DNA of 64,000 nucleotides from Strix aluco. Taxonomy: Eukaryota; Chordata; Aves; Strigiformes; Strigidae. Both the position numbers and the translations under genes were made by a program. The notes under the pieces were generated by a model, which ran no database searches, was not told the DNA's origin, and saw only the letters and a program-made list of their open reading frames with translations. Below are positions 1 to 11,711 of this stretch, piece by piece (position 1 is the first letter of the stretch; the number at the start of each line of letters is the position of its first letter). The DNA is taken from positions 12,871,144 through 12,935,143 of the forward strand of contig NC_133946.1 of assembly GCF_031877795.1 (NCBI RefSeq), read 5' to 3'.

Positions 1-2400
1 GAAGTAAACAAAGCACATACCTGATTGCTTTTTCAGGTAGTCTGGTTGTGTTCAATACAGTTTTAAAATTTCTGGCCCTTAATGCTAAGTTTTGTTGCCA
101 TCATAGCTGTGGTGTGGGTGGAAAAGCCAAACCAGAAATGAGCAGATCTAACTGTAAGCTACTTTGCATGTTGTCAATTGACTATAAATTGCAGCAGTCA
201 TTGACTCAGTGGAACAAGCTACATAATTCAGGTAAGAGAGTTGTGTATTGCTGTATCTAGCAACAGATCTTCATTGAATATCAATGTTTTTATAAATCAC
301 TTCTACCAGCTATTCAGTAACTGTGCTTCCGTAGCTTTTTAATGAATGGTGTTTAATATGATCTCTTATTAAATAAGATGTAATAAAAATGGAACATTAA
401 CTTATTTTTTTTAATATCATTCAGATATTTTCAGGTATTCATCAGTCTTAAAATAGCACGTCTTGTTTCCTTGGATTTTTACTTTCATCTGAAGATTGGT
501 GAGTCTCTAGTCTAAAAGGCAAACAATCCTAACACTTGCATTTTGCACTTTGTGCAGGTAGTAAGGCAGCAGATAACTGTTTTATGTAACACTATTACGC
601 AGCAGCAGTGTCAGTACTAAGCAACAAATACTGCAGGTATCTCTTCTTGAGGGGTTGTGTCGGTTTTGGTTTCTTGCTCTATAGTGATGTTTTGCTATAA
701 AATGGGTTTTTTGCTATGTAACAGACTTTTTTTCTGAGACAATATTTTTAAGTTGTTAGCAGTAGAAACTTTTTCGACGATAACCCAACCTGTGTAGTAG
801 AAAAGGGAAAGATAACTCTACTCTTTTCGTTTTTATAATGAGTGTATATATTCACCTCTGATTTTCTGCATGCATATTAATGTAAAATGGATGTGCGTTC
901 ATGCTTTCAGCCTACCTACAGAAGTACCGGTTTAAGATGTGTGTCTTTCTTGTCTAACAGCATAAATAATATATAAATGAACTCTTAACTCATGATTTCT
1001 GTTGTGAGATCTATGTGCATAAGAAAAACAGACAACACTGAATAGAGGCACTTTGATAGAATATGTTGTGAGGATAGGTCTATACTGAGCAAAATTTCCC
1101 TCTGTATTAAACATGGCAGGTATGAAGTAATTAGAAAATGTTAAAATATCCCCATATCCTTGTGAAGGATTAAGGGCATCCTATTTATGTTATGGAACCA
1201 TGGTCAGAACACTTGAAGCTCTGCAAGGTTTTTGTGAGTATGGAATCTAGCTATTTCTAGTAACATAGTTTAATGTTCAGGTGTGTTTTCTGTTGTAAAT
1301 GGTATAATATAACCAAAGTGTGTTAGACAGCAGTGTATAGAGGTGGAAGTAGATGGTGAGTATAAGAGCATTTTTGGATTGATTCTGTGTAGGCAAGTAC
1401 TGCTTGCAGTCGGTGAGGCTGGATCACAGTAATTCTTTAAAAATTAACTAGTTATTTAAGTAGCTATTAGGTAACAATCATTATAGTCAGGCTGATATTT
1501 AGCTGTTTGAGTAATGATACTAGGAAGGCACTATAAGGTAGCTTCCTATGCAAGATTATCTTTCTAATAAATACATACGGGTGCCTTGAGTAGTTACACC
1601 TGCTGTAATGCTGCTCTGAAGAGAAGGTATGTGGTTTTAGTAGGCCAGTCTGAGTTACAGGCTTCTAGCAGTGCCCCAATGACTGTGTGCAGCCCCTTCA
1701 TATTAAAATAGTTTATAATTGGAACAATATTATTAGGACATGCATTTTTTTTCCTTTAATGAATTGATTATTTTATCATTCTCTATCAGTAGGATTATAT
1801 TTAATATTTCATCTCTGTGTTTAATCTGCAGGTGAGTAGAGAAGGAGCATGGAGGACTCAAGGAGATGTTAGGTTCATCCTCTATATTTTTTGTAAACCT
1901 TTCTATGTGGAATGGATGTAATACCTGACAGACATAAAATTAAGATTGAGATCCACTCCCTGCAATTTCCATCTAATTAAGATAGTATAGTGAATGAAGC
2001 ATTAAATGAATAGAGAGAAAAAATAATTTGTCTTTAAAGGCTTTTTGGTATGGATAGGGAGTCTGTTACTGAAATTGTAGATTTAATTTTTTTTCAGGGA
2101 GGAGACGTGGGTGGAGAGAATGCCTCAGATGTTGGCCTGCTTTGTTTATTGTCTGTAGAGATGTAAGTTTTGGCAGATTTGGAGCAAGCTAGGCCTGTGT
2201 GGAGTATGTAAAGGTAGATTTTCTTCATGTCTAAAGCTGAGGTGAAAGGATACTGTTTGTCATTTCATTTAGGAAGCTTTAGTGGCTTTATTTTCTTAAA
2301 ATCTGTTGTGAATCATTTTAATCAGTGTTACTGACATGTACTTTCTTGTGTTTTCAAATGGGACATTGTCTGCTCTATGTAACGATCATCCAACACCATT
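1..2400. other. AT-rich flank upstream of ASCL3; possible TMEM9B 3' end
   Basis: No frame here gives a protein I recognise and no exon with paired splice sites stands out. In other amniotes the gene beside ASCL3 on this side is TMEM9B, on the same strand, so the left part could be its 3' UTR. AATAAA signals on the + strand at 382-387 and 1566-1571 would fit that, but this is inference from synteny; no TMEM9B coding residues are visible. The ASCL3 promoter must lie in the right part; I could not pick out a TATA box. Confidence 0.25.
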
Positions 2401-2410
2401 CTGAAATATC

Positions 2411-2461
2411 ATGAATGCATTAAAAGTCTCTTCTGGAAAATGGCAGAAATGCCAAGTATTG
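2411..2461 (+). other. ASCL3: Possible 5' untranslated exon end of ASCL3 with tiny intron
   Basis: A strong donor (G|GTAAGT) sits at 2461/2462 and an acceptor (ATTTCCAG) at 2526-2533, just ahead of the ASCL3 coding exon. Together they would define a 72-bp intron in the 5' leader. ASCL3 in mammals has an untranslated first exon, which supports a leader splice, although 72 bp is very short. The interval begins at an ATG that opens a frame different from the bHLH frame, so if transcribed it would be an upstream ORF. The true 5' end is unknown; the start given is only that ATG. Confidence 0.35.
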
Positions 2462-2538
2462 GTAAGTCCAGGTGAGTTTTTTCTACTGTTCAGTGTGAGG
2501 TGTTTAAACTATTATGTAATTATGCATTTCCAGGTTAA

Positions 2539-3087
2539 ATGCAGAACCCCATGGATGGCAAAAGCTACCGTAACCCGATGGACAAGTTGTCCACTTGTAC
2601 TGAGACTCAGTGCGTACAGCTGGCTAGGCCTTTCTGTGCCGACCCAGTGGTCACGTTTCACATGTGCCCAGAAACACCAAACCAGCTCGCTTGCTCTGAA
2701 GATTTGTTCCTTCCTTTCATGTCTGAGCATCTCATCATGGAGAACTTCTACAGTGAGCCCTGCACCTTTCCCTACCAGTTGCCCCATTCCAATTACTGTA
2801 GAAGTGAATACTCCTATGGGCCAGCTTTCATCAGAAAGAGGAATGAGAGGGAAAGACAGAGAGTTAAATGTGTCAATGAAGGCTATGCTAAACTGAGGCA
2901 TCACCTACCTAAGGAATACTTGGAGAAACGGCTCAGCAAAGTAGAGACACTCCGTGCTGCAATAAAATACATTAGTTACCTACAGGCTGTTCTGTACAGT
3001 GATTCTGTGATGGCAGACAAGAATGTCATGGAGCCAAGCCAAGCACCTAAAGCACTTAAACAAAACCAGTTTTTGAAGACAATCTAA
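2539..3087 (+). CDS. ASCL3: ASCL3, achaete-scute family bHLH transcription factor 3
   Basis: Intact single-exon coding region of 182 codons. Residues about 99-111 are the basic region (RKRNERERQRVK), 112-122 helix 1, 123-130 a short loop containing KEYLEKR, and 131-152 helix 2 (LSKVETLRAAIKYISYLQ). This is the achaete-scute class of E-box-binding bHLH factors, which act in the nucleus as heterodimers with E proteins. The motif YSYGPAF just before the basic region and the N-terminal VTFH and YSEPC segments match ASCL3 rather than ASCL1, 2, 4 or 5 as I know them. The start is well set: an in-frame TAA lies immediately upstream (2536-2538) and a splice acceptor ends at 2533. In mouse, ASCL3 (Sgn1) marks salivary gland duct cells. 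The C-terminal tail after residue 155 is short and poorly conserved. Nothing is broken. Confidence 0.96.
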   Translation: MQNPMDGKSYRNPMDKLSTCTETQCVQLARPFCADPVVTFHMCPETPNQLACSEDLFLPFMSEHLIMENFYSEPCTFPYQLPHSNYCRSEYSYGPAFIRKRNERERQRVKCVNEGYAKLRHHLPKEYLEKRLSKVETLRAAIKYISYLQAVLYSDSVMADKNVMEPSQAPKALKQNQFLKTI

Positions 3088-3405
3088 ACCAAGCAAAAGG
3101 TATCCACTCTGGGAACCTAGTAACCACTGTATTATTAATGATGTGCGTGTTCCTGGCATGTCTTAGGAGCAGATCGTAGTATACATCAGTATCAGCCCAC
3201 AGAGAAGAGTTTTTTAATTTTGCAGATAGTAACTACACTTAGATACAAAAAAGACAACTGGGAGATCTCATCTGAATGGCCTAAGTTACTTCATGGAAAT
3301 AGGAAAGGATTTCTAAAATTGTCACCAAACCAAAAATGTAATATGTGTGAAGTAACTGTATGTATTGTAACCCGCATGCTTTAAAATAAAGTCTTTTCAC
3401 TGATG
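3088..3405 (+). other. ASCL3: ASCL3 3' untranslated region
   Basis: AT-rich sequence between the ASCL3 stop codon and a canonical AATAAA at 3385-3390. A T-rich, GT-containing stretch follows the signal, as expected downstream of a cleavage site. The exact cleavage point is not visible; the end given is about 15 nt past the signal. Confidence 0.65.
3385..3390 (+). terminator. ASCL3: Poly(A) signal of ASCL3
   Basis: AATAAA about 300 nt after the ASCL3 stop codon, the first canonical signal in the right orientation, followed by T-rich sequence. Confidence 0.7.
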
Positions 3406-6038
3406 GGATTGAGATTCCTCTCATTTTCTGTAATGTTACTGGTTTATTCACATGCATTTTCTTAAAAGATTTTTGGTCTAGTTGCCAGTGTTTCTCTTAA
3501 AAGGCCTTTTTAAAGATTCCCAGAAATGTTGTTAGATGCCAACTGAGAGGATAACTTAGTTTAAAAGGGGGAAAATAGAAGGGTAGCCGCTCTTTGAAGT
3601 ACAATTGCTGAACATAGGAAGAGCATAATGTCTTGCAAGTGCTGTTCCATCCTTTTCTTATTGATGAATATTTTAATACCATTAAGAACTGTTGACTTAG
3701 CCTAATTTCTATTGAAAATTTGATTCTTCAGCTGTCAGTGCCCTTAAAAATTACTGGGACTGCTCATGCAATACACAGTATAAAGAGGTTTGTCAAGGTC
3801 TTGGCCTTGGGGGAAAAAACCCTGCAACAGAAATTTTTCAGGACTTTCACTGATAATGGTTGAGGTCTGGGGTGGTCTTTCCTGACCTCCCAGTCTGTTC
3901 TGTACTATTGATGGTTTCAGCTAAGTGGTATAGAATAGATTAATGCGAAGATGGTGAAGAGAGTGTTCTTAACATTTGCTGTATGTAAGTGAATTGTATT
4001 ACTGATATTAACATTTCTGCTGACAGCATGAGAGCAGGTAGTCTGTGGGTGCAGCAGAATGTACAGAAAATGGTTACAGACTTCCTAAGTGCTGTATATT
4101 TATTCCTAATTGCAATCATCCAATGTTATCTTGTTGTTATAGCAGTGATTTGAAAAATGCCTACAAAATGCAATTAAGTATTCCACCCCCTCAAAAAAAA
4201 AAATTAACGATTGTAAAGGACAAAATGAAGATTAGGGATAATAGTAGAAATTAACAGGTAGATTTCTGCATTGTATTCTGATGTGTTTTTGATACGCACT
4301 TTGCAGGAAAAGGGTAGAATGTATTAATCCTTACCTCTTATTGTGAAAAGGGAAAGTTTGTAAAGCGGTTTGACCTCAGTTTGTCACAGCTTCAACCTTT
4401 CTGTCTGCATTTCAGAGCAATTTATTTGTCGCACCCTGTGGTGATGGGCTTTTTTTTCTAAATCTGAACCGTACCTTCGTATGATGCCCTGCAGTAGTAG
4501 ACAGAAAGCTTAGAGGACACTGTGCCCTCTTATGATCTTTCTTTGCCCCTACAGTCTTTTAGTGCAATATGTAGATCACCAGGGAGTTGAAAATTGAGTG
4601 AATGCGTGGCAGACAAATTGTCCTCTCTAGTCATGTTCCACTGGTTTTTAACCAGTAAGGTCAGGATGTCTGATCCTGGTAGTAATAACTGTGGCAATCT
4701 CCGTAGCAACTAGGAAACACTGGCAGCAAATGGCTTCCTGCGTCAAACAGGCAAAAGGGTAAGATTTCTGCATTGGGACTTAATCGAAATCGACCCGATG
4801 TAGTGTTATCAATAGCTGGTAAGTTTGAAAAGCTGCTGTGGTCAAGTACTTGGAGTTATCCAGAAAATAGATCAGTGTTGTGCAACTGCCTTTGTCAGTG
4901 CCCTGTTTTATACGGAAAGGAGGGACCTGGCTCTCAGCAGTAACAGCACTGAATGGGTTTAAAATGTGCTTTAATGTAGAATTGGTAATTGCATTTCCTC
5001 ACAAAGTATTACAGATTCCATCTTGTTTTGGTTGATAATAGGGGAGTTTGTGTAGTTGCGAAATAAGTGAATATATTATGTTGATTTGTCAACTTTAAGA
5101 TGCATTTTGCAGTAGTTAATCCACTTTTCTTGTTGGGTTTGGTGTGTTAGTTTTCTGAAATTGTGTATATCTGGGAGTCCTCATAAAAAGGTCTCCTAGA
5201 TCATATCTCTTAGATAAGAAATAAAATAACATTTAAATGTAATATGAGTGCTTAAACTGTATTTTGTAAAGTAAATTAGGTGCTTAAAACTTGCATGGAA
5301 ATTCAAGAACATAAATTTTACGCTAAGCACGCTAAATACTTCTAAGCAATATTTAAAAAAAAAAAAAAAGGAGTGAAAGCTTGTCTACTACATCTTGTCA
5401 GATTACCAGAGATAGCATCACATCATCAATTTTACTGTGACAGCCTCTGAATAGTTATCACTTGTCAAATCTGAGCACCTTATTCTTTCTTATGGCAAGC
5501 CATAATCCTACTGTTATAAAACATGACAGGACAGCTGAAAGATCAAAATATTTCCTCTTAATACATCACTATAAATAAAACAAGTAACAGGCAACTGTAA
5601 CATCATGTTCAAAAACTGTCACGTTTACTCAGCTTGTCAACTTCAGCTGTAGTTTCTGGCTCAGCTTGTAAAATAAAGATTTGGCTGGGACTGTGTACAA
5701 GAAAGCTTAAAGGAGAGTGTAGGTATAAGAAAAGAGCTGGATGTTAGAGAGGGAAATAAAAGTTGGAGGGAGGTGAAAGCTATTGCTTTCCTGGGTGTTT
5801 TCACAGCATTTCTAGTTTCCTTGGGTGTTTCTGTCCCTCTGCCAGGTCAGGATTTGGGTGACTGAAAAATCACTGAAGTCGGTGATACGGGTTCATCTGA
5901 CCAAATGCCACTCTGGATATTTTGAATTCATTTTTTTAAAATAAAAAACTAAATAACAACTACTGAGTTTTGAGGTACACTGGAAAGCATTTGCTTTTGT
6001 TGGAAAATGCCAGTACACTGTCTGTCTCCTACCAACAG
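3406..6038. other. ASCL3 to C11orf16 intergenic region
   Basis: No recognisable exon. It holds short A-rich tracts (for example 15 A at 5355-5369) and scattered chance ORFs. The C11orf16 promoter or an untranslated first exon should lie in the right part, because an acceptor-like TCCTACCAACAG ends at 6038, ahead of the first coding exon. No CpG island is present on this side, unlike AKIP1 and DENND2B. Confidence 0.5.
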
Positions 6039-6076
6039 ATCACGCCTGAGTCCTGCAGGTGGCTGCTTTGGCAAGA

Positions 6077-9000
6077 ATGGCTTGTTCAGAGGGGTTCCTG
6101 CCTATGGCTCAGAGGTATTGCAGTGCCATGCCAGCTCTGGACAAGTTCTTGTGCTCCAGCATCGTACCTACTGCCAACCCCTGCTGCAGGAGTTCTTTTG
6201 TAGTGCATCCCGCCTGGATCGCCGAGCCCCTCACCCCCCAGAGGTAAAATCAAGTTCTTGTTTGAGTCTGTGATTTGTTCTTTTTCATGATATCTAATAC
6301 GATAAAACATGCTGGTGTGTCAGATTAATAAATTAACAGTTTGGACATCATTTGCACTTTCTCCTCCCCTGCACTGGCAGTTTTTTAGATGGTATTAACT
6401 AAAGTGATTTGCTACCCTGGAGATTGTGAAAAGCAAAGCCTGAGTAAACCTCCTATCAAAGAAACATTCCTTTAATATTATTTGGATAAATAAAAGCATC
6501 TTGTGTTAGCAGCTGTCTTCTGTGAAATGTTTCTAATGCTTTGTGACAGGGGATTATTTTTCCTGTTTTGAACTTGAACCTGTCATCAACCAGCAACTTC
6601 ATTGTTTATTTTTCTGTTGTTCCCTGAATGCCCCAGTGTAAACAGTCAGCTACAGCGCTCTCGAGTGCACCTACGCTGTGCTCTGTGCTGGAGATGGATC
6701 CTTTCTCCTGATCTTAAGGGTTGCATTGGCTTGCCATGTAAACAGAAAGGTGCTAACGCAGGTGATGGTGGCCCAGGATTCCACTGTACTCCTGGCTTGC
6801 TTCCTCTAACTCAAAACCAAAGAAATCTGGGTAGAAACAGGCACTGATGTGTTTTTCCCCAAGAGCAAGGAATTGTCCCAGCACAAACAATTTCTTGGTT
6901 TCTTCCCACATGCTTTGGCCTCTGGGAGTGCTACAAAATGAGGTGGAGTGATCCAAATCTTAAATCTTACAAGATTTTTTTTTTTTTAATGACCTACAGA
7001 GGTTGTTTCTCCTGATGCTGACCCATTTTCTTTTTCTCAAGGTGCCAGGGGATTAGCCACTGCTTCCCCTCCCCTGGCCCAGCATGGAAGAGGCTGAGCG
7101 CATCGGGGAGATCAGTGGGCTTAGACAGCAACGTCCCTGTGCTGGTGAGAGGGGAACAAGATGGATTTTATTACCACGGTACAGTAAAAGAGGAGATAGA
7201 GGTGCGTGATGGTTGCTGTGTGGTAGTTGTGAGTGTGTGTAACAGGGTGTCCAGTCCACCAGCAGTCCTCATGAACCACATGAGTTTAGTGTAGCAGTTC
7301 TGATTTCAGCTGGTGCATGAATTGGAGAACAGTTCACCAGGACAGCTGATGCTGCTGGTTATGTTGTTTCATAAAGCTCCTGACATGTCTGATTCCAGGC
7401 TGTCCTCACCTCCTGCTGCCTGGCGTGCCAGGTGAGCCTTTTGTATGCAGCACAGCCTCAGGCACCAGTAAACTAATAATGATCAGATCCTTGCTCTGCT
7501 CAGCCTTCTTCATTGAGTCCCTTTCTAGGAGTGAGCAAGCATGTTTCAGGGATCCTCATCTTGTGCAGAAGATGGGTGCCCTCCAAACTGCCAGTTCCTG
7601 GTGAGAGCAGTGTTGTGCACCTTGCAAAAGCAGGCCCTCTGCTTCTGCTGGCGCTGGGCATTGAGCCAGGCTCGGACAGCGTGAGTGCTGTTGTGAGCAG
7701 TGTACCGGCTACTGTTGTGTGTAGACACATAACCATCAATAGCACAGGAAAAGCGTTAGTGTTTTATGTACACACTTCCAGCTTGAGTCAGCTACAGACC
7801 AATGGCTTGGTGTATTTTCAGAAATGTTAGTGAAAGCTTTAATTCATTAGTTTGTTAGCACTTCAAACTTAACAGAAAAAAGAACCTATTCTTTCTCAAG
7901 AACAGGGAAGTACCTCGTTTTATTGTTGATGGAAAGCCTCTTGACAGGCCTTAATTTAAAAGAAAATAAAAATTCCCAACCTCCCCCCGCCCCAAGAAGC
8001 AGAGTTAGTGTTGTATGTAATGAGGAAGGACTTGGGCATGACTGAAGAACAGGTCTGAATGGCTTCAGTGTCCCTTGTTATCTGGTGCACAGGGCATGGT
8101 TTGTAAAATCCAGTTGCACTCTATCTATAGCTTTTTATCTTGGGGAAGAAAATAAAGGTCCTAGTGGCAGTAAACCTGTACATATGCTTCACTCAGCTTG
8201 CTTTCTGGTGAGCCTCACCAGCTGTGTCCATGCCAGACTAACACTGTGTACTATTTAGCTACTGTTCAGGCTTGCTTGGTGTTTTGACCTAGCCACATAG
8301 CCACAGAATGACCTTCTGGTGAAGGTTGCATTATGGACTGTTTTTCAGAGGAACTATTATTTTGTTCCTGGTAACAGAGTGAAAGAGGCATGTTCCTGGT
8401 AGAGTTTGCCAAACCACTTGTGTCACGTGGAAGGCTTCCAGTGTGTGTGCAAAAAACAGCAAAAGATAACATCCTGGAATATGTGAATGGCATGAAGCAC
8501 TCCTTACTCCCTGGAGACAAAGTGCTGGCACCCTGGGAGCCAGATATGGCCAGGTATGGCCCAGGAACCATCCTCACGGGCATTGAGACAAGGGACCCCT
8601 TACGAGGTAAGAAAGATACCACCTCCTTCTTCCTTGCTTTGCTCCAGAACATGAGTGAGACTGTCAGGATAAACTCTTGTCATGGTGCTACTGTCAGAGA
8701 AACACCAGTGCACAGACCACAGTTTAGTGTTGCTTAAAGCTTGCAGGAGCTGATGGGACTTGCTGATGAATATTTGCATGTGACCTCACCAGTCTGACCC
8801 TAAGGAAGTTGTAACCCGTAAAAAATGTCATCTTCCGTGTCTGTGGATGTGCTGTTTCCTGTCTGCTTGGACAAGGCTGTGTCTCTCATGTGAAGGGCAC
8901 TGGCCTTTTGATGAGGGATACAAGTGAGGCAGCTCTCAGGAAGCACCCATCGGTGCTTGAAAGCTCACATTTGTACCAAATGGTACATCTGGGGGTGGTT

Positions 9001-11710
9001 TTATCACCCAAATGTAGGAGATTTCAACAGCTCATTCATTTTTCCATGTCTGACAGTCAAGCTCCACTGACTTATCAAAATACTATTCTCAGAGCATTAC
9101 TGCTAACTTTGTCAGCAACAATAAAAGTTACTTGGTCAACATTTTCTTGTGCATCTGATGACAAATTGGGAGGAAAGATGGTGCCAGGCTTGTTGTCACA
9201 TTGACGGTGTCCTGGCTGCCCATTCCACCCTCCATGATGTTATGATGAGGTGTTACAGAGAGGGGTGATAGTTGATCCTACCACTTGACAGGAGTACATA
9301 AAGCTGCAAAGCCTGATCTGTGTATGTGCACTGCCCAGGCAGGCCAGCTGCTTACAGCTGCTTATTTCTTCTCTCAACAGCCTCAGAAGATGAAGAAATT
9401 ATAGTCCAGTTCTGGAATGACAAGACAGTGAAACTCCCACGAGGTGTGGCTCTGTGGATCCCTCCTAGCCTGTGGGAGAGGATTGTAGAGATGATCCACA
9501 TGCCCTTCACCAGCAGGGTGAAGCCCAGAGGAAGTCCAGACATTAACTCTTGTACTTTTTCCTGCAGTCCCAAAACAGCCCTGATACCTGTTTGTGCTGT
9601 ACATAGCCTTGCCAAGCATCACTTGCTCTGCTCACCCTGCTGGCCACATTTCTGCTATCACTGTGATGGTACATGCTGTTTGTCAGCATATGTAAGGTGC
9701 ATCTGCTGCTGCCATCCCCGTGTTGATGCCTGGTGGCCTCTTCCATCCAGGTCTCTGGTCTTTCAGAGTGAAACTGAAGAGGCAGAGTCCAGCAGCGATC
9801 CCTCTCCATGCTTTCTAGAACTGAAAGGCCCAAAACAAGAAGCAGCAGCAGCTGTGACAGCATCTTCCCCTTCTTCTGATTCAGAGTGGGACCTGAAGCC
9901 ATCCCCCACTAAGAGTACTGTGGTGGACAGTGCTGTTAACACAGGTTCCAGCTGTCTTGAGAAGCCCAGGCTAAAGGATTCTGCAAGACTTGAGTGGAAA
10001 TATTGGAAAAGAAGCCACCACAAGTCCCATCCCACTAATCCAGGTACCTTTTAACACCCACACAGGGAAGCAGCAGCTAGAGGAAAAAAACCCAAATGTG
10101 TTCTGGGTCACCCTCATCCGGGCAGTTGCTTTGCCTGTAGTTTATTGGTATAGATACTGTGAATTTGCATATCAGTCTCTGATACAATATTTCCCCCTCC
10201 CCAACGTTTCTCCTCCCTCATCTTGCATGCTAGCTCTTCTTTTGGCAACTCATCCAATGGAAAACTACTAGAACTAATTTCATTTGGAAGCATAGATATC
10301 CCTCTGAGTCTGTTCCCCATCATTTTCCTACACTTTTTATGATGGTAAGATCTTCATTAACCTTTGTAGCTAGTGCATGCAGAATAACCCAAAAGAATTC
10401 ATTTCAGGCTTAAAGTGCATTTTCCTCTCTTCTGAAATGAATGTGTCTCCATTTCAGTTCTGGTTTCACTCTTAGACACAATGTTACTCCTTCCCAGGAC
10501 TGGGCAGTTGCAGCAGCACATGTAGGAAGGGCAAGCCGGAATCCAAAGCCATCTCTGTTGGGGACATGTCCTGTGTTGCCCCGAGTAATTGGAGCGCGGT
10601 GTCTGAAACCATTGAGCAATCCCCCAGAGGGCAACTCACAATGAAAGAAATGTTCAGAGACCAAGATTTCAAGCCATCACTGGGGGTAAGGTAATCTGTA
10701 TTAACGCTGTATTTATGTAAGCATGCGGTTTGTTTGAATGGAAGAAATATTCTCAGTAATGGTCTAGAAGTTGGCTAGAAAAATACGTTGTTTCTAACTG
10801 CTTGCTAAGGCCATCCACCAGTTTTGTGATAGGCAGGAAACTTCACTAAAACAAAACAAAAATTCCAGAACCCTAAAAAAGGGCTGAAGCTACTTGGTGA
10901 AATGGAAGAGGTCAGTATGGAGCTCCCTGCTGTATATTAGCAGGTGTCACAGCTGTGCACTGAAGTGACATGCTTTGCCTTTTGAAAAAACTAAAAAGAA
11001 ACCAGAGTGGTTTCATTCTAGCCTCAAACTGGCAGCATGAATCACAGCAGTGGATGCAATGTGGTAATACAGAGTATAATGACATACTTTTATTCCTGTA
11101 AAACAGCCCTTGTTGTTTTTAAACCTAGAAGGTACATTGCTACTTCTTGAGATAGCTGAAGCAGTTATATAATACAGACTTCATCAGAAATAACTTGCCA
11201 CAAAGAAGTGAAGGTAGAGACCAGGCTTCTTGGAGGTGCTCTCTGTGGAGCTAATGTCCTCCCACTGTATTCACCAAAAATCCCCCTAACTTCTAAAGGA
11301 GCAAAGGTTTTGGTCAAAGCCTAACAGTTTTTGAAAATCCTTCAGTCTTACTGTACACTTCTGTGTTTCAACAGTAAAGCTTGTACTAGCACAGAAACAA
11401 TTACCATTATTAAAGCTAAGTGAGGCAGAGGTGCCTATCTTACAGCCAGGAAAGCAGCAGTTACAAGGGCACTGATGCTTTCTTTTAGAGTAGACTTCCA
11501 AGGGATTTGTTTTCTCTCCTCCAGGAAGGTTTTACAGCATCAGAAAAACAAAGATCTAAAACAGAAAGAAAGAATACAGTGTCAGATGATAAACCTAAAG
11601 CAACTTGCATAGAAGATGATAAACTCAACCATGTCAGAATAGGACAGAAAAAATGGCAAAGAGCTCATTTGCAACAAACCAGAGACACATTATCAAACAG
11701 AATTCAATAA
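6077..11710 (+). CDS. C11orf16: C11orf16 orthologue (DUF4537 / Tudor-like protein), six coding exons
   Basis: Join 6077-6243, 7042-7201, 8378-8606, 9381-10043, 10498-10685, 11525-11710. All junctions are GT-AG and phase-consistent, giving 530 aa (the human protein is somewhat shorter). The start is the first ATG after an in-frame TGA at 6047-6049, and the N-terminus MACSEGFLPMAQRYCSA resembles the human MESS...KYCSV start. Exons 2-4 carry the DUF4537 region: VLVRGEQDGFYYHGTV (about residues 87-105), LLPGDKVLAPWEP and YGPGTIL in exon 3, then VQFWNDKTVKLPRG in exon 4. These short strand-like motifs are typical of Tudor-like modules. Residues about 255-300 are very Cys-rich and end in CICCCHPRVDAWWPL, about 318-352 are Ser/acidic, and a LEWKYWKR motif near 389 matches human PEWRYWKR. 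The biochemical role is not established. The gene is convergent with AKIP1. The C-terminal exon is Lys-rich and the least conserved part; see the finding on its stop. Confidence 0.9.
6244..7041 (+). other. C11orf16: C11orf16 intron 1
   Basis: Phase 2 intron with donor AG|GTAAAA and acceptor TTTTTCTCAAG. A competing acceptor, CCTGGCCCAG, ends about 40 nt further in but would break the frame. The upstream acceptor keeps an open frame through SPGPAWKR, which aligns with the human DPAWQG segment. Otherwise it holds only chance ORFs. Confidence 0.75.
7202..8377 (+). other. C11orf16: C11orf16 intron 2
   Basis: Phase 0 intron with donor GAG|GTGCGT and acceptor CTGGTAACAG. ORFs inside it, such as one of about 100 codons near 7513-7830, have no conserved motif and are not supported. 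Confidence 0.75.
8607..9380 (+). other. C11orf16: C11orf16 intron 3
   Basis: Phase 1 intron with donor CGAG|GTAAGA and a pyrimidine-rich acceptor TTTCTTCTCTCAACAG. No repeat or second gene was seen inside. Confidence 0.78.
10044..10497 (+). other. C11orf16: C11orf16 intron 4
   Basis: Phase 1 intron with donor CAG|GTACCT and acceptor ACTCCTTCCCAG. The split glycine codon (G + GA) restores an open frame on the far side. Nothing else was recognised in it. Confidence 0.75.
10686..11524 (+). other. C11orf16: C11orf16 intron 5
   Basis: Phase 0 intron with donor GGG|GTAAGG and a very good acceptor TTTTCTCTCCTCCAG. No coding signal was seen within it on either strand. Confidence 0.75.
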
Positions 11711-11711
11711 A
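11706..11711 (+). terminator. C11orf16: AATAAA overlapping the C11orf16 stop codon
   Basis: The last sense codon, the stop and the next base together spell CAATAAA, so a canonical poly(A) hexamer overlaps the TAA stop at 11708-11710. If used, it would give a 3' UTR of only tens of bases. Other candidates are ATTAAA near 11781 and AATAAA at 12680-12685. Which one is used cannot be told from sequence. Confidence 0.35.

Noticed and set aside
9320..9622. Alternative-frame ORFs overlapping C11orf16 exon 4 on the minus strand
   Set aside because: They are antisense shadows of a real coding exon that matches human C11orf16.
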